NCBI GenBank assembly: GCA_049670505.1
Contig: JBATTK010000001.1
Location: 1-10,138, forward strand
Origin: JBATTK01 sp049670505
GTDB lineage: Bacteria; Bacteroidota; Bacteroidia; Flavobacteriales; Flavobacteriaceae
Length of the DNA stretch: 10,138 nt
Reading direction: 5' to 3'
Position 1 is the first letter of the stretch. The number at the start of each line of letters is the position of its first letter. The notes under the pieces were generated by a model, which saw nothing but the letters and a program-made list of their open reading frames with translations, had not been told where the DNA came from and did not search any database. Shown here piece by piece: positions 1-6,118 of this stretch. The translations under genes were made by a program, and so were the position numbers.

Positions 1-734
1 AGCAAACGCCCTGTCCGAGCTACCCCTGTTTGAACTTCATCGGCTATCAACAGTACATTTTTTTCCTTGCACAACCGATGTGCCTCCTTTAAATAATTGT
101 CGTCCGGTACATAAACCCCGGCCTCACCCTGTATAGGTTCTACCAAAAAGGCAGCTACATTTTCATCTTTTAGGACTTCTTGTAACGCATTTATATCATT
201 GTAGCGTATCGCCAAAATGCCCGGTGTAAATGGTCCAAAATTTTCAGTTGCTATAGGATCGTTGGAAGCTGATATAATCGTAATGGTCCTTCCGTGAAAA
301 TTATTTTGACAAACGATGATCTTTGCCTGGTTAGCAGGTATCCCTTTCTTTTCATAACCCCATTTCCTTGCTATTTTCAAAGCGGTCTCCACTGCTTCGG
401 CCCCTGTATTCATTGGCAGTACTTTATCGAACCCAAAATACTCGGTGATATACTTCTCGTATTTCCCAAGCATATCATTATAAAATGCCCTAGAAGTTAA
501 AGTAAGGTTTTCCGATTGTTCCTTTAGGGCGGCTATGATCTTTGGATGACAATGTCCCTGATTTACCGCGGAATATGCGGACAAAAAATCATAATATTTT
601 TTTCCTTCAACATCCCATACATAAACACCTTCCCCTTTGGTCAACACAACGGGTAATGGATGATAGTTTTGTGCTCCGTATTTATTCTCCAAGGCAATAG
701 CCTCTTCGGACTTTGTGATTTCCAAAACTGACAT
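1..734 (-). CDS. rocD: Ornithine--oxo-acid aminotransferase, N-terminal part (cut by window edge)
   Basis: Pyridoxal-phosphate enzyme of the class-III aminotransferase family. It moves the delta-amino group of ornithine to 2-oxoglutarate, giving glutamate semialdehyde in arginine and proline metabolism in the cytosol. I translated the minus strand from the ATG at 734 and obtained 244 residues before the window ends; the family is about 400-440 residues. The start reads MSVLEITKSEEAIALENKYG. Visible family features are SAYSAVNQGHCHPKI (about 53-66), the cofactor phosphate-binding NTGAEAVE (109-116), NNFHGRT (144-150), the EPIQGEAG segment (199-206) and the IADEVQTG motif whose Asp232 contacts the pyridine nitrogen. 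The PLP-binding lysine lies beyond the window. The 117-bp gap to the upstream sigma/DUF6768 unit on the same strand suggests its own promoter. The closest alternatives are other class-III aminotransferases such as acetylornithine aminotransferase, but the N-terminal sequence matches bacteroidotal ornithine aminotransferases as I know them. Confidence 0.93.
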   Translation of the reverse strand, partial: MSVLEITKSEEAIALENKYGAQNYHPLPVVLTKGEGVYVWDVEGKKYYDFLSAYSAVNQGHCHPKIIAALKEQSENLTLTSRAFYNDMLGKYEKYITEYFGFDKVLPMNTGAEAVETALKIARKWGYEKKGIPANQAKIIVCQNNFHGRTITIISASNDPIATENFGPFTPGILAIRYNDINALQEVLKDENVAAFLVEPIQGEAGVYVPDDNYLKEAHRLCKEKNVLLIADEVQTGVARTGRL

Positions 735-756
735 GATCTAATAATTTAAGTAAAAC

Positions 757-807
757 TTTAGCAATTCCTTCTTAGGGAGAGAAATCATCCTTTGTAGTAT
801 TGCTAAA
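757..807. repeat. Widely spaced 9-bp inverted repeat in the rocD leader/promoter region
   Basis: TTTAGCAAT (757-765) and its exact reverse complement ATTGCTAAA (799-807) flank a 33-nt spacer, 23 bp upstream of the rocD start codon. The two arms are 42 bp apart centre to centre, close to four helical turns. They could be paired operator half-sites for a regulator of arginine/ornithine catabolism, or the stem of a leader hairpin if transcription starts upstream. The repeat is directly visible; the role is inference. No good TAnnTTTG promoter was found nearby; TAATTTAG on the minus strand (804-811) is the nearest imperfect match. Confidence 0.4.
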
Positions 808-824
808 TTAGTAAATATTTAGTC

Positions 825-845
825 AATCCCTTGCACAAAGGGATT
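825..845 (-). terminator. Hairpin just after the DUF6768 stop codon, possible weak terminator
   Basis: AATCCCTT (825-832) and AAGGGATT (838-845) form a perfect 8-bp stem with a 5-nt loop, beginning 6 nt after the minus-strand stop codon of the DUF6768 gene. No run of T follows on the minus strand, so it is a poor intrinsic terminator. It may instead stabilise the 3' end of the sigma/DUF6768 transcript. Confidence 0.35.
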
Positions 846-851
846 ACATAT

Positions 852-1241
852 TTATGTATCCAATTTATGGGAAAGAGCGGAAACTTGAAGTTCCAATCGT
901 TTTAATTGTCGTAGGATATCGTTTTTATCCATTTGCATCCATACATACAACTTTATCATCGCCATTGCGATCATGCATAAAAACCCCGCACTGGACCATA
1001 GTATAAGCTCCTTGATTTCCTCCATTTTAAAAAATTGCACGATACAATATATGAACAATACGAATATCATAAGATGTACCACATTCATAATAATGGCCAG
1101 CCATCCCATCTTTCCTCGATACACTTCACCCAACTTTTCAAAAAGGTTCTGCTCTTCCAGTTCATCATAAAACTTTGCCTCTTCTTTACTCAATGCCTCT
1201 TTTATAAGTTCATCTATTTTTTCATCTTTCTTACTCATCAT
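852..1241 (-). CDS. DUF6768-type two-helix membrane protein, putative sigma-factor regulator
   Basis: A 129-residue protein with a charged cytosolic N-terminus (KKDEKIDELIKEALSKEEA, residues 4-22), a conserved-looking YRGKMGWLAI segment (41-50) entering a first membrane helix (about 47-71), a second helix (about 78-102) and a short amphipathic tail with coiled-coil character (KNDILRQLKRLELQVSALSH, 106-125). I recognise the layout as the DUF6768 family, found beside ECF sigma genes. No zinc-binding anti-sigma motif (HxxxCxxC) is present. The start overlaps the end of the sigma gene by 11 bp, with tandem ATG codons at 1241 and 1238 and A-rich sequence before them, so the two genes are probably translationally coupled; the second ATG would give 128 residues. 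Position and topology suggest it holds or modulates the sigma factor at the membrane, comparable in layout to YxlC in the Bacillus sigY operon. That is inference; no function is shown by sequence. Confidence 0.8.
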   Translation of the reverse strand: MMSKKDEKIDELIKEALSKEEAKFYDELEEQNLFEKLGEVYRGKMGWLAIIMNVVHLMIFVLFIYCIVQFFKMEEIKELILWSSAGFLCMIAMAMIKLYVWMQMDKNDILRQLKRLELQVSALSHKLDT

Positions 1242-1779
1242 TTCTATTTTTTAAAATTGTTTTTAATTTTTCACGCGCATGGAACAGCCTAGATTTTACC
1301 GTTCCAACGGAGATTTCCAATATTTGGGCTATTTCTTTAAGTGAATAATCTTCGGTGTAAAATAAATGAAGTACCACTTGCTGATCGTTAGGTAATGATC
1401 GTATGGCCGGTAACAATTTAGTCTGATCGGAATCCCTATTTTCATTATTTTCATGCTCAGGGGCAAATCTGGAGTAAGCTTCCCTATTTTTGTTCATCCG
1501 CTTAGCCCTCCGTATATAATCCAAAGATCTCCTTGTTACGATCCTCATGGACCAGCTCCCAAAACTGTTTGGATCCCTAAGGCCGTTTAGTCTATGTATG
1601 ATAATGCCCCAGCAATCTTGAACAATATCTTTGGAGACGTCCATATCACGGGTATACCAATACGAATGTTTACAGAATTTACGGTGGTATTTATGTACCA
1701 ATACCGAAAGCGCTTTTTTATTTCCAGATTGATGTTGTAATACCAGTAATCCGTCAAATATTTTATTGGTGTTTCCCAT
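1231..1779 (-). CDS. ECF-type RNA polymerase sigma factor (sigma-70 family)
   Basis: A 182-residue protein, the usual size for an extracytoplasmic-function sigma factor. Region 2 spans about residues 24-92 (ALSVLVHKYHRKF, then core-binding DVSKDIVQDCWGIIIHRL, then the RIVTRRSLDYIRR segment that includes the -10 recognition helix). A charged linker rich in Asn/Glu (about 96-120) is followed by region 4 (about 123-175: LPAIRSLPNDQQVVLHLFY, then the helix-turn-helix YSLKEIAQILEISVGTVKSRLFHAREKL, which binds the -35 element). Regions 1 and 3 are absent, as expected for this class. The downstream overlapping gene encodes a small membrane protein, a common arrangement for sigma/anti-sigma pairs. 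The upstream DNA carries a GAAC-N16-CGTC sequence on the coding strand, suggesting self-activation. The stimulus and regulon cannot be read from the sequence. The ATG at 1779 gives a full region 2 with a normal short leader. Confidence 0.93.
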   Translation of the reverse strand: MGNTNKIFDGLLVLQHQSGNKKALSVLVHKYHRKFCKHSYWYTRDMDVSKDIVQDCWGIIIHRLNGLRDPNSFGSWSMRIVTRRSLDYIRRAKRMNKNREAYSRFAPEHENNENRDSDQTKLLPAIRSLPNDQQVVLHLFYTEDYSLKEIAQILEISVGTVKSRLFHAREKLKTILKNRNDE

Positions 1780-1782
1780 AAG

Positions 1783-1804
1783 AGTCGTTATACTAAGGAC
1801 GACT
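1783..1804. repeat. 6-bp inverted repeat overlapping the sigma-gene promoter region
   Basis: AGTCGT (1783-1788) and ACGACT (1799-1804) are perfect reverse complements separated by 10 nt. They lie 4 bp upstream of the sigma start codon and overlap the candidate CGTC -10 element. This could be an operator or a small leader hairpin near the ribosome entry site; it is short enough to be chance. Confidence 0.3.
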
Positions 1805-1822
1805 AAAAACCGAAAAGGTTCA
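1797..1822 (-). promoter_or_regulatory. Candidate ECF-dependent (autoregulatory) promoter of the sigma gene
   Basis: On the minus strand TGAACC (1822-1817) and CGTCC (1801-1797) are separated by 15 nt, i.e. GAAC-N16-CGTC. This matches the general shape of many ECF promoters (a -35 with an AAC core, a -10 such as CGTC, about 16-17 bp apart). Transcription would start near 1790, giving a leader of only about 10 nt. The match is visible; recognition by this sigma factor is inference, and such a short motif can occur by chance. Confidence 0.4.
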
Positions 1823-1914
1823 ATAATTTGTCTTTTTTATTCATTGAAAAAGTTCAAACCACTTCATTTTAAAGATAAGCCTTGCAAATGCGATGGTAAA
1901 TTCATTCCTATTAG

Positions 1915-1922
1915 TATTTTTG
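1915..1922 (+). promoter_or_regulatory. TAnnTTTG-like -7 element just before rlmD
   Basis: TATTTTTG fits the Bacteroidota -7 consensus TAnnTTTG and is followed by CCCC and the rlmD ATG at 1927. A TTG is present at 1882-1884, but the 30-nt spacing is longer than the usual 17-23. If used, the transcript would be nearly leaderless. Confidence 0.35.
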
Positions 1923-1926
1923 CCCC

Positions 1927-3342
1927 ATGCGTAAAAAGAACAGAAGACAAGTATTTGAACATATAACTGTAATCGATGCAGGAGCCAAGGGAAAGACCAT
2001 AGGAAAAGCTCCAGATGGCAGGGTTATTTTTCTCTCCAATACGGTTCCAGGAGATGTGGTAGATGTACAGACCACAAAAAAGAGAAAGGCCTATTTTGAA
2101 GGTGAAGCCACAAATTTTCATTCCCTGTCCGACAAACGGGTAGCGCCCCAATGCCAACATTTTGGAGTATGTGGGGGTTGTAAATGGCAACATATGGGTT
2201 ACGAACATCAATTGCATTACAAACAAAAGGAGGTCGAAAATAACCTGATTCGGATAGGACATATCGAATTACCGGAGATATTGCCCATTTTAGCTTCGAA
2301 AAAACAATATTACTATCGCAATAAACTGGAATTTTCATTTTCTGATAGTAGATGGCTGACCCAGCAAGAAATAGATTCCAAAAATGAGATTAAGGATAAA
2401 AATGCCCTAGGTTTCCATATTCCCGGTATGTGGGACAAAATTCTGGATATTAAAAAGTGTCATTTACAAGAAGATCCGTCCAACGCGATACGTCTAGAAA
2501 TAAAAGATTTTGCAATAAAAAATAAGCTATCTTTCTTCAATCCGAGAAACCAGTATGGCCTTCTTAGAACCTTAATGATCAGAACATCCTCTATTGGCGA
2601 ACTTATGGTTCTCATCCAATTTTTTGAAGATGATACCCATAAGAGAACACTGTTGCTGGACCATTTGACCGATACTTTTCCCGAACTCACTTCACTACAG
2701 TATGTCATCAACCGGAAACAGAATGATACCATCTATGATCAAGAGGTACACTGCCACTCTGGAAGAGATCATATTTTTGAGGAAATGGAAGGATTGCGTT
2801 TTAAGATCAACGCAAAATCATTTTACCAGACCAATTCGGAACAAGCTTACGAACTGTATAAAATAACCAGGGATTTTGCCGGGCTTACCGGAAAGGAATT
2901 GGTGTATGATCTATACACCGGTACGGGAACGATAGCCCAATTCATTTCCGGAAAAGCAAAAAAGGTCATTGGTATAGAAGCAGTGCCCGAAGCAATTTCG
3001 GATGCACGGATCAATGCAGTCGCCAATAAAATAGCCAATGTAGATTTCGTTGTCGGGGATATGAAAAATGTATTCAATTCTGAGTTTATTGAATCCCATG
3101 GTGAACCAGATGTTATTATTACAGATCCACCGAGGGATGGTATGCACAAGGATGTTGTGCTTCAAATTTTGAACATCGCCCCCAAGAAAGTAGTATATGT
3201 TAGTTGTAACAGCGCTACACAAGCTAGAGATCTTGCCTTAATGAATGAATTGTATAGTGTAAAAAAAATGCAGGCCGTAGATATGTTTCCACAAACACAT
3301 CACGTGGAAAATGTTGTACTTTTGGAAAAACGGGCATCATAA
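1927..3342 (+). CDS. rlmD: 23S rRNA (uracil-C5) methyltransferase RlmD
   Basis: SAM-dependent RNA m5U methyltransferase of the TrmA/RumA (COG2265) family, 471 residues, a normal length. An N-terminal TRAM-like RNA-binding region (about 10-65, with the GKAPDGRVIFLSNTVPGD core) is followed by the iron-sulfur cluster cysteines C76, C82, C85 (CQHFGVCGGC) and C178. The methyltransferase core shows SFYQTN (298-303), the SAM-binding YDLYTGTGTIAQ (327-338), DPPRDGMH (400-407), the catalytic cysteine C427 in YVSCNSATQARD, and the general-base Glu461 in HHVEN. In Escherichia coli RlmD methylates U1939 of 23S rRNA. Paralogues (RlmCD, TrmA-like) share this fold and exact target choice is not provable from sequence; the complete Fe-S motif and single-copy context favour RlmD. 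It is followed at 38 bp by the DUF6452 gene, in an order I recognise from other Flavobacteriia. Confidence 0.93.
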   Translation: MRKKNRRQVFEHITVIDAGAKGKTIGKAPDGRVIFLSNTVPGDVVDVQTTKKRKAYFEGEATNFHSLSDKRVAPQCQHFGVCGGCKWQHMGYEHQLHYKQKEVENNLIRIGHIELPEILPILASKKQYYYRNKLEFSFSDSRWLTQQEIDSKNEIKDKNALGFHIPGMWDKILDIKKCHLQEDPSNAIRLEIKDFAIKNKLSFFNPRNQYGLLRTLMIRTSSIGELMVLIQFFEDDTHKRTLLLDHLTDTFPELTSLQYVINRKQNDTIYDQEVHCHSGRDHIFEEMEGLRFKINAKSFYQTNSEQAYELYKITRDFAGLTGKELVYDLYTGTGTIAQFISGKAKKVIGIEAVPEAISDARINAVANKIANVDFVVGDMKNVFNSEFIESHGEPDVIITDPPRDGMHKDVVLQILNIAPKKVVYVSCNSATQARDLALMNELYSVKKMQAVDMFPQTHHVENVVLLEKRAS

Positions 3343-3363
3343 TTGCTATAATTTCTCTCTAAC

Positions 3364-3381
3364 ATGAAGATGATACATTAA
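3364..3381 (+). other. Possible 5-codon leader ORF joined to the DUF6452 start by TAATG
   Basis: ATG at 3364 opens MKMIH followed by TAA at 3379-3381. The last A of that stop is the first A of the DUF6452 start codon at 3381, forming a TAATG stop-start junction. This arrangement would allow re-initiation on the downstream gene. It may be accidental in an AT-rich 38-bp spacer. Confidence 0.3.
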
Positions 3382-3881
3382 TGAAAAAAATAAGCGTATT
3401 ATTTTTACTTCTTTTGACAATCTTTGCCCTCACCAATTGTGAAAAAGATGATATTTGTGTGGAGGGTGATACCCCCTCATTGGTTATCAATTTTTTTGAT
3501 GTAAACAATCCTACGGAGGCGCAAGATGTTCCAAGTCTGGAAGTCATTGCCCTTGCTTTGGACGGTTCGGTAATAGATACGATTCCTAATGCAAGTCTAG
3601 ATTCAATAGTTATACCACTGCGAATAAGAGAAAACACGACTACCTACATTTTGTCACAAAACTTAACAGCAAGCGATGATACCATGATCAATAGGGATAC
3701 GCTTACCTTTAATTATGAGTCCAAGGAAGTATTCATTTCCAGGGCGTGCGGATTTGTTGCCAATTTTGATAATCTTGCGGACGACCTGACAATGGATAGC
3801 AATAATTGGATACAGGAAATAGAAATAGATATCCCCTTTGTGGAAAATTCAATTGTGACCCATGTTAAAATATTTCATTAG
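3381..3881 (+). CDS. DUF6452 family putative lipoprotein
   Basis: A 166-residue protein starting with a basic residue pair, a hydrophobic stretch (VLFLLLLTIFAL) and a cysteine at position 20 (ALTNC), which reads as a bacteroidotal lipoprotein signal; the Asn before the Cys is slightly unusual. The mature part holds C26 (DDICVEGD) and C122 (SRACGF), conserved in relatives as I recall them, and is predicted mostly beta-strand (alternating patterns such as SIVIPLRI, DTLTFNYESKEVFISRACGF, QEIEIDIPF). I recognise it as the DUF6452 family, regularly placed after rlmD and before a DUF6048 gene. The next gene starts 20 bp before this one ends, so they are likely co-translated. Function is unknown. 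A periplasmic or outer-membrane-attached partner of the DUF6048 protein is a reasonable guess, not shown. Confidence 0.85.
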   Translation: MKKISVLFLLLLTIFALTNCEKDDICVEGDTPSLVINFFDVNNPTEAQDVPSLEVIALALDGSVIDTIPNASLDSIVIPLRIRENTTTYILSQNLTASDDTMINRDTLTFNYESKEVFISRACGFVANFDNLADDLTMDSNNWIQEIEIDIPFVENSIVTHVKIFH

Positions 3882-4650
3882 CACTTGCTTTACATTTTGC
3901 TTTCTTATGGGACAATCCCAAAGCAAACCTATTGACCTACAACCCAAGGATACACTGGTTTATAGACAACCATATGGCCTGCGTATAGGTGTTGACCTAA
4001 GTAGACCCATACTATCCTTCCTGAATGATGACTATACCGGTTTGGAACTTGTGGGGGATTACAGGCTTACCCAACGACTCTATTTGGCCGCAGAGCTGGG
4101 AAATGAGGAACGGACAAGACAAGAAGGCCTGGGGGGCGATACCGCAACCAGTAACAGTGGAGATCTGTACAACTTTACTACTTCGGGCAGTTACCTTAAA
4201 CTAGGGGTAGATATCAATACCTATGAAAACTGGTATGGAATGAACAACTCCATACACATTGGAGGGCGTTATGCCTTCAGTAGTTTTAGCCAAACCTTGA
4301 ACAGTTTTAATTTTTTTGACAGTACCCGAATTTTTAATCAGGAAGGTTTTGTTGAAGGTTCTAACATACCCGAAGAATTCAGCGGATTAAATGCCTCATG
4401 GCTAGAATTTGTCATAGGAGTAAAAGCAGAACTTTTTGCCAACATTTTTTTAGGTGCCAGCGTACGTTTGGGTTATCTGATTACCGAGAAAGAAGCGGAC
4501 AACTTCCCAAACCTATGGATACCTGGTTTTAACAAAGTAACGGATGGAAGTAATTTTGGAGTAGGTTACAATTATTCTATCACCTATTTTATTCCCTTGT
4601 ATAGAAAAGCAAAAAAACCAAAGAAAGAAACGAAAGCATCCCAAGAATAG
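3862..4650 (+). CDS. DUF6048 family secreted or outer-membrane beta-barrel-like protein
   Basis: A 262-residue protein with a cleavable signal peptide (hydrophobic core about residues 4-17, ending near GQSQS at 17-21). The mature part opens with the recognisable PYGLRIGVDLSRPI block (37-50), which I associate with DUF6048. The rest alternates aromatic-rich amphipathic strands and polar loops (for example RLYLAAELGNE, YLKLGVDINTYENWYGM, SIHIGGRYAFSSFSQT, FLGASVRLGYLIT, VGYNYSITYFIPLYRK), the pattern of an outer-membrane beta-barrel of perhaps 10-12 strands. The C-terminus ends in a lysine-rich tail (KAKKPKKETK) after the last aromatic strand. It overlaps the upstream DUF6452 gene by 20 bp. Its stop codon lies 1 bp from the stop of the convergent small membrane-protein gene. 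Role unknown; transport or envelope assembly would be inference only. Confidence 0.85.
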   Translation: MLKYFISTCFTFCFLMGQSQSKPIDLQPKDTLVYRQPYGLRIGVDLSRPILSFLNDDYTGLELVGDYRLTQRLYLAAELGNEERTRQEGLGGDTATSNSGDLYNFTTSGSYLKLGVDINTYENWYGMNNSIHIGGRYAFSSFSQTLNSFNFFDSTRIFNQEGFVEGSNIPEEFSGLNASWLEFVIGVKAELFANIFLGASVRLGYLITEKEADNFPNLWIPGFNKVTDGSNFGVGYNYSITYFIPLYRKAKKPKKETKASQE

Positions 4651-4651
4651 G

Positions 4652-4882
4652 TTAAATCTCCCGTGTTCCCTTTATAAAGACCCACTTCATCAATATCTTC
4701 TCTCCGGCATCGGTCTGGATGGCACCAAATTTTGGGGCAAGTATATTGGCAACGATGGCCGAGGTCACCGCCAAGAATATCCTACTGATCGGCAAATAAT
4801 ACCCCAAGGCCAATCTAATGATAACAAACAATGCCGCAAAACCGATAAAATTAAATAATAGGGCTTTATATTTTGGTCTCAT
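4652..4882 (-). CDS. Small two-helix membrane protein, conserved-looking hypothetical
   Basis: A 76-residue protein with two likely membrane helices (about 8-27 and 31-50, the second ending in IVANILAPKFGAI) and a short basic C-terminal tail (MKWVFIKGTREI). I cannot assign a family. It starts 3 bp after the stop codon of the THUMP methyltransferase gene on the same strand and so is almost certainly in its operon. Coding is supported by that tight spacing, by membrane-protein-like composition, and by the fact that the opposite strand holds no competing gene. Its product probably sits in the inner membrane; no link to RNA methylation is evident. Confidence 0.75.
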   Translation of the reverse strand: MRPKYKALLFNFIGFAALFVIIRLALGYYLPISRIFLAVTSAIVANILAPKFGAIQTDAGEKILMKWVFIKGTREI

Positions 4883-4885
4883 TTC

Positions 4886-6049
4886 CTAATCCTGTTTATT
4901 AAATTTTGCTTTCTTACTACCTTCATACATCACATATTTCACCAAACGCGATTCTAAGTGACTATTGAATACTTTGATTTTTCTTGATGGTCGGAGACCA
5001 ACAAATTTCAAGGCTTCTAGATTGGAAGTGATAAACCAAGCGTCCGTTCCGGAGTATTTTTGCTTTAAAGTATCCCCGATCAATCCATAAAACTCTTCCA
5101 TTTCAATGTTCAACCGTTCCCCATAGGGTGGGTTAAAAACGATATGTAGGTGGTCTTCCGTAGGTTTTTCGGTTTTAAAGAAATTTTCACGAGCTATGGT
5201 TATATACTCGGAAAGGTTCGCATTTAGCACATTTTCCTGTGCTTTCCGAACTGCGGATGGCGCCTTATCGTATCCTATAATTTTGTGGTGAAATTCACGT
5301 GTTTTGTTTAAACAAACATCCACGATCTTTTCAAAGAGCTCTTCGTCAAAATCGTCCCATTTCTCAAATGCAAATTCCTTTCTATTGATATTGGCGGGAA
5401 TATTACATGCAATCATGGCCGCTTCCGTCAAAAAAGTTCCACTGCCACACATAGGGTCTAAAAAATCACATTGGCCATCCCACCCACTCAATAACAAAAG
5501 TCCGGCTGCCAACACCTCGTTTATAGGTGCAATATTGGTAGCCGTTCTATACCCCCTCTGGTGTAAGGATCGGCCCGAAGTATCAAGGGCAATATTGCAT
5601 TGGTTTTTTTGAATGTGGATATTGATGCGTACATCGGGAAATTTGATATCCACGCTGGGTCGCCTTCCATCCATTTCCCGAAACTTATCAACTATAGCAT
5701 CTTTAGTTTTTTGGGAAACATATAGGGAATGGGTAAAACTATCGGAATGGACCGTAGCATCTATTGCAAATGTAATATCCGGACTAAGATATTCGGACCA
5801 TTCCATAGCATAGACCTTTTTATATAGGTCATTCTCGTCCCTCACATAAAAGGAATGTATAGGTTTTAGTATTTTTATGGCGGTCCGTAAACACAAATTG
5901 GCCTTGTACATGAAACCGGTATCCCCTTCAAAGGAAACACTCCGTATTCCTTCCGTCACATTGCCGCCGCCAAGGTTTCGTAATTCTTTGGCCAAAATTT
6001 CTTCAAACCCAAACAGGGTCTTGGCCACCATTTTAAAATTATTGTTCAT
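4886..6049 (-). CDS. rlmL: THUMP-domain class I RNA methyltransferase (RlmL N-terminal-domain type)
   Basis: SAM-dependent RNA guanine-N2 methyltransferase of the COG0116 group, 387 residues from the ATG at 6049. Order: N-terminal ferredoxin-like region with MVAKTLFGFEEILAKEL (7-23), a THUMP RNA-binding domain (about 47-157), the linking LHQRGYR motif (162-168), then the Rossmann methyltransferase with SAM-binding DPMCGSGTF (198-206), an acidic GYDKAP motif (259-264) and catalytic NPPYGERL (306-313). E. coli RlmL makes m2G2445 in 23S rRNA but carries a second, RlmK-type, domain; this protein corresponds to the N-terminal half only, as in many bacteria, so the gene symbol is approximate. An in-frame ATG at 6058 would add three residues (MIP). 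I prefer 6049 because the promoter at 6070-6098 predicts a start near 6064, leaving a very short leader for 6058, and because homologues as I recall them begin close to NNFKMVAKT. The small membrane-protein gene follows after 3 bp. Confidence 0.88.
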   Translation of the reverse strand: MNNNFKMVAKTLFGFEEILAKELRNLGGGNVTEGIRSVSFEGDTGFMYKANLCLRTAIKILKPIHSFYVRDENDLYKKVYAMEWSEYLSPDITFAIDATVHSDSFTHSLYVSQKTKDAIVDKFREMDGRRPSVDIKFPDVRINIHIQKNQCNIALDTSGRSLHQRGYRTATNIAPINEVLAAGLLLLSGWDGQCDFLDPMCGSGTFLTEAAMIACNIPANINRKEFAFEKWDDFDEELFEKIVDVCLNKTREFHHKIIGYDKAPSAVRKAQENVLNANLSEYITIARENFFKTEKPTEDHLHIVFNPPYGERLNIEMEEFYGLIGDTLKQKYSGTDAWFITSNLEALKFVGLRPSRKIKVFNSHLESRLVKYVMYEGSKKAKFNKQD

Positions 6050-6069
6050 AGGTATCATAAAGAATACCG

Positions 6070-6098
6070 CAAAAATACACTAATTTTAACCCCAACAA
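6070..6098 (-). promoter_or_regulatory. Bacteroidota-type housekeeping promoter of the rlmL-like gene
   Basis: On the minus strand TTG (6098-6096), an 18-nt spacer and TATTTTTG (6077-6070) match the primary-sigma consensus of this phylum (TTG, 17-23 nt, TAnnTTTG). Transcription should begin about 5 nt downstream, near 6064, supporting the ATG at 6049 as start. Confidence 0.65.
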
Positions 6099-6103
6099 CA
6101 CTC

Positions 6104-6118
6104 CTATTTTTAAAATAG
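6104..6118. promoter_or_regulatory. AT-rich 15-bp palindrome between the rlmL-like and ZIP genes
   Basis: CTATTTT (6104-6110) and AAAATAG (6112-6118) are perfect reverse complements around one central T. The palindrome lies 24 bp upstream of the ZIP transporter start and just behind the -33 element of the divergent gene. A second palindrome, GTCCGGAC, follows at 6118-6125. The position suits a repressor operator for the transporter; AT-rich palindromes also arise by chance. Confidence 0.35.

Noticed and set aside
294..500. Plus-strand 68-codon frame within rocD
   Set aside because: Antisense to conserved aminotransferase coding sequence (the NTGAEAVE region).
973..1292. Two plus-strand open frames opposite the DUF6768 gene
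   Set aside because: They are antisense shadows with low-complexity His/Phe/Ser composition, overlapping two well-supported minus-strand genes.
1844..1857. TTGAA-AAAG-TTCAA inverted repeat between the sigma gene and rlmD
   Set aside because: Only 5-bp AT-rich arms; expected by chance in such DNA and not placed on a recognisable promoter element.
1864..3222. Several minus-strand open frames of 90-132 codons under rlmD
   Set aside because: All are covered by rlmD, which has complete family motifs throughout; none shows a recognisable domain or its own regulatory signals.
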